DNA of 64,000 bases. Source: Tenacibaculum aiptasiae. GTDB taxonomy: Bacteria; Bacteroidota; Bacteroidia; Flavobacteriales; Flavobacteriaceae. Every line of letters starts with the position of its first letter. The first letter of the stretch is position 1. The stretch covers positions 1 to 64,000 of the forward strand of contig NZ_WAAU01000021.1 of NCBI RefSeq assembly GCF_008806755.1, written 5' to 3'. Both the position numbers and the translations under genes were made by a program. Positions 26,679-35,565 of the stretch are shown here, in pieces. The notes below the pieces were generated by a model. The model had not been told where the DNA came from. It ran no database searches and saw only the letters and a list, made by a program, of their open reading frames with translations.

Positions 26679-29492
26679 TTAATCGTTAATTGTCCAAGAT
26701 AAATAATACATAGATCCTATTAAACCAGAACCTGGCGCTACTATATATTCTTTTCCTGTTAAGTTAGTTCCACCTAATTTAAATCTTGATTTTAAAGAAG
26801 GTACACTATAGTTAATTTGAGCATCTAAAATAGTTCTTGCATCTACAATACCATCTAAGAATCTAGATTCCCATATAAACTTATCTTGCCAACGCACATT
26901 AATATTAAAACCTAAATTCTTTAATATACTTGGGTTTCCAAACTGGAACTTAACTTTATGTTCTGGTGTATTAAACCCTGGCTTAAACTCAACATCAGTA
27001 CTTTTATCAAAAGTAAATCTAGCCCAGTTATAAGCTAATCCAATATCAAATTTCTTAAAAACTTTAGTTTTTAAACCTAAACCTGCTCCATATGAAGAAA
27101 CATCAGCATTAGAATTCGTTTTAATTGAAAAACGAGTTAAATCTCTATTATCCCATGCATTTATTAAGTCTTGATTTGGCACTCCGTTAGCATCGAAACT
27201 TCCATAGTGTGCTACAAAGGCTACTTTTTCAGTTAAAAAGTCCTCATAATCGTTATAATACCCATTTAAATCAATCTCTAATAAATTAGTATCTGTTAAA
27301 TTAAACACACCACGGTATCCTGCTTCAAAAGACTTTACCTTTTCTGGTTTTACCAAACCATAGTTTGCTTGTACTGGAGCTCCGTTAGCCACTGAAAGAG
27401 CAGAAAAAGATCTATTAATAGCATCTCTACCTGTTATTATTGATGTTGCTGACGGTGCATTAGCGCCTCTATTAGCTACTGTAACTGAGTATCTATCTAA
27501 ATTTTCTCCTGCAGTTCCTAAAATATGTGTTGCTCCACTAAAGAAACCAATATACTGATCTTGTGTTGTTGGATTACGGAAACCTGTTTGAAAAGACCCT
27601 CTTAATACATGATCCTTGTTTTCTCCTAAACCATAACTTAACGATACCCTAGGTGAAAAGTTTCCTTTAAAGTTTTCTGACTTATCATAACGAACAGAAC
27701 CCGTAAACTTTAAACGATTGTCTAAAAACTTTTTCTGTAACTGTGTATAAAAACCAAATTCATCAAATGAAATTCTAGAATTTGAATCGGTATAAATGTT
27801 ACCTTGAGAGTTTAATTTAAATAATCGGTAACTACCTCCTACTTGTATTTCTCCCCATTCTATAATATCTCTAAAGTTATAGTTAGCATCTGCATGATAA
27901 AAAGCTGATTTATCAAAAATCTTTACTCCTGAACTTGCATCAGAAGTTACTTCACTCAATGCTGCATCAAATTCTGGGGTTCCTGGAACTAATCTTCCAG
28001 AGTCTGCTTGAGTTCTTGCTGTTAAATGAGCTACTTGTGCATTATTTGCTGGTACTCCTGGAATATTACCTGTAAAAGCAGCTGCATAAGTTCCTATATA
28101 CTCTGAATACCATTGATTATTTGATTTCCATCTTTCATTTAAGTTAATAGCAGCAAAACGCGTATCGAAAGAATTACCACCATCATTTTCCGAATAATAT
28201 CCTCTTACAAAATAGTTTTTACCTATTAACTCTAATTTATGCTGTTGTAAAAAGAAGTCTTTTAACGAATATCTATTTACTCCTTGATATATATTATTAT
28301 CTCCTCTATTGTAACGTGAGTTCCAAACAATTTCTAAATCTTCATTTCCAAAAGGACGGTAGTGTAATGAGGCATCAAACTTTAAGCTATTTGCTTTATA
28401 ATCTAATAACTCTTTCTCTTTATAACCTGTTCTACTTACATCAACTCCTCCTTGAAATAATGGCGCTAAAGCATTTATGGCTGGATCATTACTTCCTAAA
28501 ACTAATCTTTCTAAATCTTGAGATACTTCATCTCCATAAACGTTTACTCCATCATAATTTGGATCAGAACCTAAATCACCTGCTATTCTATAACCAGATG
28601 TAACTACACCACCAATTCCTGTAGTATTTTGAATATCATCTGCATGCCAATCTTCTCCTTCAAAATATGTTAAATTAACCTTAGCAGCTAACTTATTTGT
28701 AAATGCATATGCCATACGTACACCAACATTATAAAACTCATTATTACCTGCTGCATTTTGACTTGTGATACCAGATTTAATATAAGTACTAATTCCATTA
28801 TACTCAAACGGGTTCTTACTTTTTGTTAATAAGATACCATTAAATGCATTTGCTCCATAAAGTGCCGATGCTGCTCCTGGTAATATCTCAACGCTTTCTA
28901 CATCTAATTCAGAAATACCTGCTAAATTTCCTACAGAGAAATTAAAGATTGGTACTGAATTATCAACTCCATCAATTAACTGTACAAAACGAGTATTTTC
29001 AAAAGGAGAAAAACCTCTAGTATTTACAGATTTAAATCCGATACTATTTTCGTTTACATCAACCTCTTTTAAATTAGCTAAACCATCATAAAAAGACAAT
29101 GCTGTGTTCTTTTTAATATCGTTTAACCCTAAACGTTCAATTGTTACTGGCGATTCTATAATTCTTTCTGGAGCTCTTGACGCTGAAATTACAACTTCGT
29201 CTAAAGATATACTCTCTTTAAGAATTATATTTAACTCTTGGTTTGCTTCTGTTACTTCAACTATCTCAGTTTTATAACCAATTGCAGATACTTCTATCGT
29301 AAATGGAAAAGTCTCTTGCGCTGTTAAAGAAAAATTACCATCGATATCTGTACTAGTTCTTTGTTTTGATGTTTTTACATTAGCTCCTGGAAAAGGCTCT
29401 AAGTATTCATCATAAACTTTACCACTTATAGTTTGCGCCATTGACACAAGACTACTTAGGGCAAAAAAAACAATAAGTAATTTTTTGTTCAT
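26679..29492 (-). CDS. TonB-dependent receptor
   Basis: A 937-residue outer-membrane receptor. It has a signal peptide (1-19), a carboxypeptidase-like regulatory domain (20-95, KVYDEYLEPFPGANV), a plug (about 105-225, with DEVVISASRAPERI, VNTRGFSPFEN and ALYGANAFNG) and a barrel ending in WTIND. There is no STN domain, so it does not signal to a sigma factor. It follows a secreted TonB-like gene by 54 bases and is probably in the same transcript. The ligand is not evident; the plug is of the CirA-like type. Confidence 0.9.
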   Translation of the reverse strand: MNKKLLIVFFALSSLVSMAQTISGKVYDEYLEPFPGANVKTSKQRTSTDIDGNFSLTAQETFPFTIEVSAIGYKTEIVEVTEANQELNIILKESISLDEVVISASRAPERIIESPVTIERLGLNDIKKNTALSFYDGLANLKEVDVNENSIGFKSVNTRGFSPFENTRFVQLIDGVDNSVPIFNFSVGNLAGISELDVESVEILPGAASALYGANAFNGILLTKSKNPFEYNGISTYIKSGITSQNAAGNNEFYNVGVRMAYAFTNKLAAKVNLTYFEGEDWHADDIQNTTGIGGVVTSGYRIAGDLGSDPNYDGVNVYGDEVSQDLERLVLGSNDPAINALAPLFQGGVDVSRTGYKEKELLDYKANSLKFDASLHYRPFGNEDLEIVWNSRYNRGDNNIYQGVNRYSLKDFFLQQHKLELIGKNYFVRGYYSENDGGNSFDTRFAAINLNERWKSNNQWYSEYIGTYAAAFTGNIPGVPANNAQVAHLTARTQADSGRLVPGTPEFDAALSEVTSDASSGVKIFDKSAFYHADANYNFRDIIEWGEIQVGGSYRLFKLNSQGNIYTDSNSRISFDEFGFYTQLQKKFLDNRLKFTGSVRYDKSENFKGNFSPRVSLSYGLGENKDHVLRGSFQTGFRNPTTQDQYIGFFSGATHILGTAGENLDRYSVTVANRGANAPSATSIITGRDAINRSFSALSVANGAPVQANYGLVKPEKVKSFEAGYRGVFNLTDTNLLEIDLNGYYNDYEDFLTEKVAFVAHYGSFDANGVPNQDLINAWDNRDLTRFSIKTNSNADVSSYGAGLGLKTKVFKKFDIGLAYNWARFTFDKSTDVEFKPGFNTPEHKVKFQFGNPSILKNLGFNINVRWQDKFIWESRFLDGIVDARTILDAQINYSVPSLKSRFKLGGTNLTGKEYIVAPGSGLIGSMYYLSWTIND

Positions 29493-29546
29493 AAATAAGG
29501 GTTTTTAATTGTAAAATTTAAAAATAAAGATTGGAAGAATTTTTAA

Positions 29547-30269
29547 TTATTCTTCCAGAGAAAATGAAATAGGAAAACCGTATTTTACTGAAGTCTTTTC
29601 CCCATTTTTCTTTGCAGGTATAAACCTAGGTAGTTGAGCGACTACTCTTTTAGCCTCATCATTTAAAATCTCTCCTCCTTTTGGTCCTAATGTTTTTACA
29701 TTTGAAATATTTCCGTTTTTGTCTATTACAAAACGAATCCAAACATCTCCTTGAATTCTTTCTCTAACAGCCTTACCTGGATAGCGGAAATATTTTTGAA
29801 TATGCTTTATCATTTCCATATTAAAGCAGTTCATTCTTTCACTCTTTTTAGAGTTTCTGCACGATTCAAATAATGGTATTTTATCAACTGTACTAAATTT
29901 AGAAGCTTTTCTCAATTCTTCTGCTGATAAATTATTGGTAATACTTGCTATGTTATTTTTAAGAGCTAATGATTCTTTTAACTCTGAAGAACTATCAAGA
30001 TTTGAAACTCCAGAGGTATTTAGATGAGAAGCGCTATTAATTGCAGTACGTTTTTTAATATCTTCCCTCTTTTTTAGGTATCTACTTCTAGAAGACGATA
30101 CTCTAACCGTAATTTGTCTTGTTTTTTTACTTTTTTTTGAATCTTTAATAGTACATTTTGTTATACTATTTACATCAAAAGAATCCTCTGGTGTTTCACA
30201 CACTTCTTTTTGGGCTACCAAATTAATAGAAAAAGAAGAAGCTAATATTATAAATAATAACTTTCTCAT
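29547..30269 (-). CDS. Secreted protein with TonB C-terminal domain (1)
   Basis: A 240-residue protein with a cleavable-looking signal sequence (ends NLVAQ, about 20) and a TonB C-terminal domain at about 155-238 (FRYPGKAVRERIQGDVWIRF, then VAQLPRFIPAKKNGE). The typical TonB anchor helix and proline-rich spacer are absent, so it may not connect to ExbB/ExbD in the usual way. The middle (30-140) is basic and low in hydrophobics. It precedes a TonB-dependent receptor and has a paralogue just upstream. Its role as an energy transducer is not certain. Confidence 0.78.
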   Translation of the reverse strand: MRKLLFIILASSFSINLVAQKEVCETPEDSFDVNSITKCTIKDSKKSKKTRQITVRVSSSRSRYLKKREDIKKRTAINSASHLNTSGVSNLDSSSELKESLALKNNIASITNNLSAEELRKASKFSTVDKIPLFESCRNSKKSERMNCFNMEMIKHIQKYFRYPGKAVRERIQGDVWIRFVIDKNGNISNVKTLGPKGGEILNDEAKRVVAQLPRFIPAKKNGEKTSVKYGFPISFSLEE

Positions 30270-30574
30270 ACTTATGGGGTATTAGTGTTATGGTTATTTA
30301 ACAATTACAATAAACTTAAAGTCGATAAGCTTATCTATAACTTTCACTAAGGCTGTTTTTTTAACAGTTTTTTAGGGGGAGGGAATATAATACACCTTAG
30401 AGACTGCAAATTTTATACTAAAATTTAATATTTACAATTTTTTAACACAGAAAATACTCGTTTTTATGATTTTTTCATTTAAACGAGTGTAAATTTTAAT
30501 AAAAAATAGAATTCTTTTCTTTTCAATAGCAAAATTCAATAAAAATTTGAGTTCTAGTATTAAATACATATACA
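30270..30574. other. Intergenic region upstream of the first TonB-like gene
   Basis: No convincing ORF. It holds a 12-bp palindrome GATAAGCTTATC (30324-30335) in the 5' leader of the TonB-like gene, a small CTGTT/AACAG hairpin with a T run near 30353-30374, and minus-strand TATAAAATTTG near 30410-30421, one base off a -7 box. Confidence 0.4.
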
Positions 30575-30601
30575 AAAAGCCCATCAATTTGATGGGCTTT
30601 T
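30575..30601 (-). terminator. Terminator after second TonB-like gene
   Basis: AAAAGCCCATCAA / TTGATGGGCTTTT, about 20 bases past the stop codon. Confidence 0.9.
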
Positions 30602-30621
30602 AATTATATTGTTAAATATTG

Positions 30622-31299
30622 TTACTCTAAACTGAAAACTATAGGGAATTCATACAATACGTCGATAGATTTGTTTTTATGCTTCCCAGGTACAAAATCT
30701 GGCAATAAAGACACAATTCTTTCTGCTTCTTTCTTTAAGATTTTGTGCACATTTTCTCCTTCTATTTTTATGTCTTTAACCTCTCCAAATGAATCTATAA
30801 TAAAACTTACATTTAAAGTTCCTTCAATCCCTCTTTCTAATGCTTTTTCTGGATATCTAAAATTATCCGTTATATGTTTCTCCATTGCTTGGTTAAAACA
30901 ATCAAACGCATCTAAACTAGAATCTGAGCAATCTTTAAACATTGGAATTTCTTCAACCAAATCAAAAGAAACGTTCATTTCTTTTTTCATAACCTCTTTG
31001 GCTATTAATGCATGAGACTCCAAATCATTTTTTGCCTGAAGATCATTAATATCATTTGTTTTTAAATCACGTGCTAATAATACAGCTTTACTAAGATATG
31101 TACGTTTTTTAAAATACCTCTTGCTTGAAATAATTACATCTTTCTTATTAGGATTTTTAGTTATTTTAATTTCTTTTACTTTACACTTATTAATTTCATT
31201 TACATCAATTATTACTTCATTCTTCGTCTCACAAACTTCCTGAGAGAAAATTTGTGTTACAGTAAAGAACATCAATAATATTGTGAATACATTTTTCAT
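30622..31299 (-). CDS. Secreted protein with TonB C-terminal domain (2)
   Basis: A 225-residue paralogue of the neighbouring gene: signal peptide ending near residue 20 (QIFSQ), a basic central part and a C-terminal TonB domain (about 140-223) with FRYPEKALERGIEGTLNVSF and SLLPDFVPGKHKNKS. As in its partner the anchor helix and proline-rich spacer are missing. The ATG at 31299 is chosen over a TTG nine bases earlier. It is its own transcript, ended by a hairpin, unlike its partner that leads into a receptor gene. Confidence 0.75.
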   Translation of the reverse strand: MKNVFTILLMFFTVTQIFSQEVCETKNEVIIDVNEINKCKVKEIKITKNPNKKDVIISSKRYFKKRTYLSKAVLLARDLKTNDINDLQAKNDLESHALIAKEVMKKEMNVSFDLVEEIPMFKDCSDSSLDAFDCFNQAMEKHITDNFRYPEKALERGIEGTLNVSFIIDSFGEVKDIKIEGENVHKILKKEAERIVSLLPDFVPGKHKNKSIDVLYEFPIVFSLE

Positions 31300-31588
31300 T
31301 TTAATCAAATTAGATTAACGTATACAAAATCGAAGCATCTAAACAATAGAAATAATCTATTGAATTAAAATTCTTTCTAGATTTTTATAAGTTAAATGAT
31401 AAAAAAATTGACTAGATAGTTGTAACTAGTTTTTAATTTGAAAAAAAATGATCAAGTAAATGGTCAAATATTCTATTCTGGGTAAGTGTGTTATTTCTCA
31501 TTTTCAGGGGGTTAAAATGGTTAAAAAAACTGATTTATAACTACTTAAAAAATATACATTTTATTTATTAAGGGAATCTAAATATAAC
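31300..31588. other. Intergenic region upstream of second TonB-like gene
   Basis: AT-rich; no ORF or RNA gene was recognised and no full TAnnTTTG box was found for the minus-strand gene. Confidence 0.35.
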
Positions 31589-31627
31589 AAAAAAGAACTT
31601 AAATAACAAAATATTCAAGTTCTTTTT
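31589..31627 (-). terminator. Terminator after hflX
   Basis: AAAAAGAACTT / AAGTTCTTTTT hairpin with a 16-base loop, about 33 bases past the hflX stop. Confidence 0.75.
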
Positions 31628-31659
31628 AGGTTAAAAATTCATCAATTTATGTTAAACTT

Positions 31660-32859
31660 TTAATATTCTTGGTATAAGAAATCGTTATATGGAAAGCGTT
31701 GAATATGGATTTTTTTCACCTCTTCATAGACTTTATCTTTAAAATCTTCTAAGTTACTTTTATTTAACGCTGAAATAAAAATACTTTCCTTTTCGATATC
31801 TTTCATCCATGTTTTTTCCCAGTCAGAGAGTGTATAATGTGCTTTTGTTTTTTCTGTTATTAAATCATCTTCATCAATAACTTCATGTGTATAAGCATCT
31901 ATTTTATTAAAAACCATGACAGTAGGTTTATGAACGGAATCTATCTCATCTAATATTTTATTTACAGATGCAATATGGTCTTCAAAATTTGGATGAGAAA
32001 TATCTACTACATGTAATAATAAATCTGCTTCTCTAACTTCATCTAAAGTTGATTTAAATGACTCTACTAATTGAGTAGGCAATTTTCTAATAAAACCAAC
32101 AGTATCTGTCATTAGAAAAGGAATGTTTTTAATCACTACTTTTCTAACTGTTGTATCTAATGTTGCAAATAGCTTGTTTTCTGCAAAAACATCACTTTTA
32201 CTTACTACATTCATTAATGTAGACTTTCCTACGTTTGTATAACCAACCAGAGCTACTCGTACCATTTTACCCCTATTCTTTCTCTGAACAGCCATTTGCT
32301 TATCAATTGTGACTAACTTCTTTTTAAGCAATGATATCTTATCTCGAATTATACGACGGTCTGTTTCTATTTCAGTTTCTCCTGGTCCACGCATACCAAT
32401 ACCTCCTTTTTGTTTATCAAGGTGAGTCCACATTCTTGTTAATCGTGGTAATAAATATTGATATTGCGCAAGTTCTACTTGTGCTTTTGCTGAGCTTGTT
32501 TGAGCTCTATTTGCAAAAATATCTAGAATTAAATTTGTTCTATCTAGAATTTTACAGTTTAAAAAATTCTCTATATTTCTTAATTGTGCAGGAGACAATT
32601 CATCATCAAAAATTGCTGTTCCTATATTATGCGATTCTATATAAGCTCTTACCTCTTCTAATTTTCCTGTTCCTAGAAAAGTTTTTGGGTTAGGCTTATC
32701 CAATTTTTGTACAAAACGCTTAACTGCTACTCCTCCAGCTGTTAAAGTTAAAAACTCTAATTCATCTAAATATTCCTCTGACTGTTTTTCGTCTTGATGT
32801 TGGGTTATAATACCAATTAAAACCGCTTTTTCAGATATGGCTTCACGTGTTTCTATCAT
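31660..32859 (-). CDS. hflX: GTPase HflX
   Basis: A 399-residue ribosome-associated GTPase that splits stalled ribosomes. The N-terminal HflX domain is followed by the GTPase domain with GYTNVGKST (P-loop), DTVGFIRKLP (switch II) and NKID (base recognition). The GGIGMRGPGETEIETDRR motif just before the G domain is specific for HflX. The ATG at 32859 is chosen; a TTG three codons upstream is unnecessary. It lies next to a UDG-like gene with no clear operon link. Confidence 0.93.
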   Translation of the reverse strand: MIETREAISEKAVLIGIITQHQDEKQSEEYLDELEFLTLTAGGVAVKRFVQKLDKPNPKTFLGTGKLEEVRAYIESHNIGTAIFDDELSPAQLRNIENFLNCKILDRTNLILDIFANRAQTSSAKAQVELAQYQYLLPRLTRMWTHLDKQKGGIGMRGPGETEIETDRRIIRDKISLLKKKLVTIDKQMAVQRKNRGKMVRVALVGYTNVGKSTLMNVVSKSDVFAENKLFATLDTTVRKVVIKNIPFLMTDTVGFIRKLPTQLVESFKSTLDEVREADLLLHVVDISHPNFEDHIASVNKILDEIDSVHKPTVMVFNKIDAYTHEVIDEDDLITEKTKAHYTLSDWEKTWMKDIEKESIFISALNKSNLEDFKDKVYEEVKKIHIQRFPYNDFLYQEY

Positions 32860-32886
32860 AGGATGCAAAAGTACAAATTTATCGAC

Positions 32887-33459
32887 TTAGCTACTCGATA
32901 TTATTTTTGCTACTTTTTTCTTCAGTTCTGGTAAAATATCCTTTTCAAACCATGGATTTTTAGCTAGCCAAAATCTATTTCTTGGAGATGGATGTGGCAA
33001 CGCAAAATACTTTGGCAAATATTCTTCGTAATGATTTACTGTCTCAGTTAACGTCTTTTTAGCTGCTTCTTTTAAATAATATTTCTGTGCATACATCCCA
33101 ATCAACAATACCAATTCTACGTTTTGCATCTTATTTATCAATAGCTCATGCCATTTAGGAGCACATTCTTTTCTTGGTGGTAAATCTCCAGATTTTCCTT
33201 TTCCTGGATAACAAAACCCCATTGGAATAATCCCAAAATTAGTAACATTATAAAATTCTTCATTGGTAACTCCTAACCAAGCTCTTAGTTGCTTACCACT
33301 TGCATCATCCCAAGGTATTCCAGATTTATGAACTTTAGTCCCAGGTGCCTGTCCTATGATAATAATTTTTGAATCTTTATTAGCAAACACCACTGGTCTT
33401 GGCTCAATAAAGTTTTCACATATTCTACATTTCTGTATCTCCAATAACAACTCTTTCAT
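32887..33459 (-). CDS. Uracil-DNA glycosylase family protein
   Basis: A 190-residue protein of the UDG superfamily. GQAPG near residue 36 replaces the GEAPG of family 4; the C-terminal HPSPRN motif is complete. Only one CxxC pair (Cys11, Cys14) is obvious near the N-terminus, so a 4Fe-4S cluster is uncertain. Substrate and in vivo role cannot be set from sequence. The Glu-to-Gln change is shared by some members of unknown activity. It stands alone between hflX and the small ORF terminator. Confidence 0.8.
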   Translation of the reverse strand: MKELLLEIQKCRICENFIEPRPVVFANKDSKIIIIGQAPGTKVHKSGIPWDDASGKQLRAWLGVTNEEFYNVTNFGIIPMGFCYPGKGKSGDLPPRKECAPKWHELLINKMQNVELVLLIGMYAQKYYLKEAAKKTLTETVNHYEEYLPKYFALPHPSPRNRFWLAKNPWFEKDILPELKKKVAKIISSS

Positions 33460-33487
33460 TTGATAAAGTTAACATTAAAGCACAAAA

Positions 33488-33517
33488 AAACACTCGTCTT
33501 ATCATAAAACGAGTGTT
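33488..33517 (-). terminator. Terminator of 33-residue small ORF
   Basis: AAACACTCGT and ACGAGTGTTT pair around a 10-base loop, with A and T tracts. It lies about 25 bases past the stop of the small ORF and just upstream of the UDG-like gene. Confidence 0.88.
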
Positions 33518-33540
33518 TCTTTTTCAAAATTTGTTATTGC

Positions 33541-33642
33541 TTAGTGGTTAATTGCGTAACCAGCAGCTTTTCCAAACTCAGCTAACCGAGCTAAAATGTT
33601 TTTAAAAAAATTTTGAATCCCCTTAAGTAATTTTTTTTTCAT
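33541..33642 (-). CDS. 33-residue basic amphipathic small protein
   Basis: Too short for standard ORF cut-offs. It starts ATG at 33642, codes for 33 residues beginning MKKKLLKGIQNFF and ending GKAAGYAINH, and has a -7 box (33669-33676) giving a leader of about 20 bases and a strong terminator behind it. The N-terminal two thirds is positively charged and can form an amphipathic helix with Leu/Ile/Phe on one face. There is no cysteine and no signal peptidase site. It could be a membrane-active peptide, a signal peptide-type pheromone or a type I-like toxin; none is proven. Confidence 0.65.
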   Translation of the reverse strand: MKKKLLKGIQNFFKNILARLAEFGKAAGYAINH

Positions 33643-33668
33643 GATTGTATTTATTAATTCCCCTTATG

Positions 33669-33676
33669 CAAATATA
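33669..33676 (-). promoter_or_regulatory. -7 box of small ORF
   Basis: Minus-strand TATATTTG. No TTG at the expected -33 distance, consistent with dependence on an activator at the direct repeats just upstream. Confidence 0.6.
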
Positions 33677-33714
33677 AGGATTTAAAACACTGTTTACCAG
33701 TAAATTACAAAACC

Positions 33715-33749
33715 ATGTATGAATGGTAAATTATTATGTATAAATGGTA
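33715..33749 (-). promoter_or_regulatory. Tandem direct repeat, 21-bp period, upstream of small ORF
   Basis: ATGTATGAATGGTA (33715-33728) and ATGTATAAATGGTA (33736-33749) differ at one base and start 21 bases apart, two helical turns. They lie about 40-75 bases above the -7 box, a usual activator position. Paired direct repeats at this period are known for LytTR regulators such as AgrA, ComE and YpdB; that a LytTR protein binds here is inference. Confidence 0.55.
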
Positions 33750-33796
33750 TTGAGTGTTTTATAATTTGTTAAACACAATCTATAAAAACAATATTT

Positions 33797-34156
33797 TTAA
33801 AACTTTATGAAGTCATTAAACGCCACATAGTATGGCTGATCCTTAAAAACTGGCAGATCTACGCTTTCTGCATTTGCTATTCCTACACCTGCAAACCAAA
33901 CTTTTGCATTGTGTTTTTTTGCATGCTCTTTAAATGTTTCCATCCATAAAACATCATACTCCTCTGGTGATTGAATATTATTGGTAGTTTTTACAATCAC
34001 AAAAATTGTGGGTTCTCCCTTTTTAAACAAAACAAACTGAGGATGTCTCTTAAGCTCACTATTGATTGCAACAAATTCAAAGCCTTTTTCTTGCAGTTCT
34101 TTCCCCACAATATTCATTCCTAAATTATGAAGTTCTTGCTCTGTAAGTGCTCTCAT
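33797..34156 (-). CDS. Small conserved protein, unknown function
   Basis: A 119-residue soluble protein. Databases sometimes label homologues Na+-NQR subunit F, but there is no Fe-S, FAD or NADH motif, so that name is wrong for this gene. Its alpha/beta pattern with a QFVLFKKGEPTIFVIVK strand pair is reminiscent of PD-(D/E)XK-like or VRR-type folds, which is only a guess. Its start codon overlaps the helicase stop, implying translation coupled to the helicase. Confidence 0.7.
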   Translation of the reverse strand: MRALTEQELHNLGMNIVGKELQEKGFEFVAINSELKRHPQFVLFKKGEPTIFVIVKTTNNIQSPEEYDVLWMETFKEHAKKHNAKVWFAGVGIANAESVDLPVFKDQPYYVAFNDFIKF

Positions 34157-35511
34157 TACTTTCTTTTGTTTCTTTTATTGTAGTTTTTATCTCCTCTAGT
34201 TTTTGGTTTCTTATACTTTTTAGCAATTTCTCTTCTATAAGAACCTCCTTGATTTGTTTTTTTATTTTTTTCTTTCTTTTCATGAAAAGCTGGTCCCGGA
34301 ACATACTCTTGTGATGTTCTATTTTTGGAAATTTCTCGCTCTTCTTTTGGTCGCTCTTCTTCAGTTAATTGTTTCGTTATTTCAACTTGCTCTGGAATAT
34401 CTAACTTAGGAATCTCGTAATTCATCAATTCTTCGATTCTCTTTTTAGCCTCTTGTTCTTTTTCTGTTGAAAATAATATTGTTTTTCCCTCATGCTCTGC
34501 TCGTCCTGTACGACCAATTCTGTGCATGTAGTTTTCTGGGAAATGTGGTGTATTGAAATTAATTACATGTGTAACTTCTTCTAAGTCTAAACCACGTGCA
34601 ATAACGTCTGTAGCTATTAAAATTCTCTTTTCTCCTTTATTAAACTGCTCAATAGATCGTAAACGATAGTTCTGAGTCTTATTTGAATGAATTACACATG
34701 ATTGTGAAGGATACTCCTCTTTTACACATTCAAACAATCTATCAGCATTTCTTTTGTTAGGTGCAAAAATTAATACTTTACTAAACTCCGATTTATCTAA
34801 TAGCAATTCGTTTAATAAATTAACCTTTGTATAAAAGTTTGGAACATCATAACATACTTGTTTTATGTTATCTAATGGTGTACCACTAACTGCTATTGCT
34901 ATTTTCTTAGGCCCTATAAAGAAATCATCGATTAAGGCTTCAACATCTTCAGTCATTGTTGCTGAAAACATAATATTTTGACGTCTTGGAGGAAGTATAT
35001 CAAAAATGTTTAGTAATTGAAATCTAAATCCTAAATCTAGCATTACATCAACTTCATCTATTACTAGCTTCTGAATTGATTTCAACTTTAACACATTACT
35101 CAATGCTAAATCATATAAGCGTCCTGGTGTGGCTACTATAATATCTGCTCCTTGCATTACAGCTTCCTTATGGCGATTTAAATTTACACCTCCATAAACA
35201 CCAATTGTACGCAGTGTTATATATTTTGCTAATTTTTCAATCTCCTCAACTACCTGTACAACCAACTCTCTTGTTGGTACTAAAATAAGTACTCTAGGAT
35301 GTTGCTGTTTAGAAAACTTTAAATCTCTAAGTATTGGCAACATATAGGCAAAGGTTTTACCTGTACCTGTTTGTGCTATACCTACAACATCTTTACCCGA
35401 CCTTACAATAGGATAAGCCTGTTCTTGTATTGGTGTTGGATTAACAAAACCAAGGTCTTCTATTGAATTGCGTAACGCGTTTGATAAGTCTAAATCCTGA
35501 AAAGAAATCAT
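34156..35511 (-). CDS. DEAD-box-type RNA helicase with DEVD motif II
   Basis: A 451-residue ATP-dependent RNA helicase. Q motif near 21-29 (GFVNPTPIQ), Walker A AQTGTGKT (46-53), PTRELV (79-84), SAT, ARGLD and HRIGRTGR are all present. Motif II reads DEVD (152-155) instead of DEAD, a Val in place of Ala. The C-terminal tail (about 380-451) is highly basic and disordered-looking. Probable role in RNA or ribosome metabolism. A promoter (TACCTTTG at 35528-35535 with TTG 19 bases upstream) drives it; it is coupled to the small gene downstream. Confidence 0.92.
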   Translation of the reverse strand: MISFQDLDLSNALRNSIEDLGFVNPTPIQEQAYPIVRSGKDVVGIAQTGTGKTFAYMLPILRDLKFSKQQHPRVLILVPTRELVVQVVEEIEKLAKYITLRTIGVYGGVNLNRHKEAVMQGADIIVATPGRLYDLALSNVLKLKSIQKLVIDEVDVMLDLGFRFQLLNIFDILPPRRQNIMFSATMTEDVEALIDDFFIGPKKIAIAVSGTPLDNIKQVCYDVPNFYTKVNLLNELLLDKSEFSKVLIFAPNKRNADRLFECVKEEYPSQSCVIHSNKTQNYRLRSIEQFNKGEKRILIATDVIARGLDLEEVTHVINFNTPHFPENYMHRIGRTGRAEHEGKTILFSTEKEQEAKKRIEELMNYEIPKLDIPEQVEITKQLTEEERPKEEREISKNRTSQEYVPGPAFHEKKEKNKKTNQGGSYRREIAKKYKKPKTRGDKNYNKRNKRK

Positions 35512-35527
35512 TTATGCAAAATTTGTG

Positions 35528-35557
35528 CAAAGGTACGGTTTCTATCACCAAGTACAA
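35528..35557 (-). promoter_or_regulatory. Promoter of helicase gene
   Basis: TACCTTTG (35528-35535) and TTG (35555-35557) with exactly 19 bases between them on the minus strand; the start codon is only about 10 bases past the likely start of transcription. Confidence 0.7.
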
Positions 35558-35565
35558 CATCTATA

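Noticed and set aside
30324..30335. Palindrome GATAAGCTTATC as an operator
   Set aside because: Short AT-rich palindrome seen once; no second copy near a related gene, so left only as a note.
33797..34156. Naming this gene as NqrF
   Set aside because: No 2Fe-2S, FAD or NADH motif; the true nqrF is at 35912-37228.
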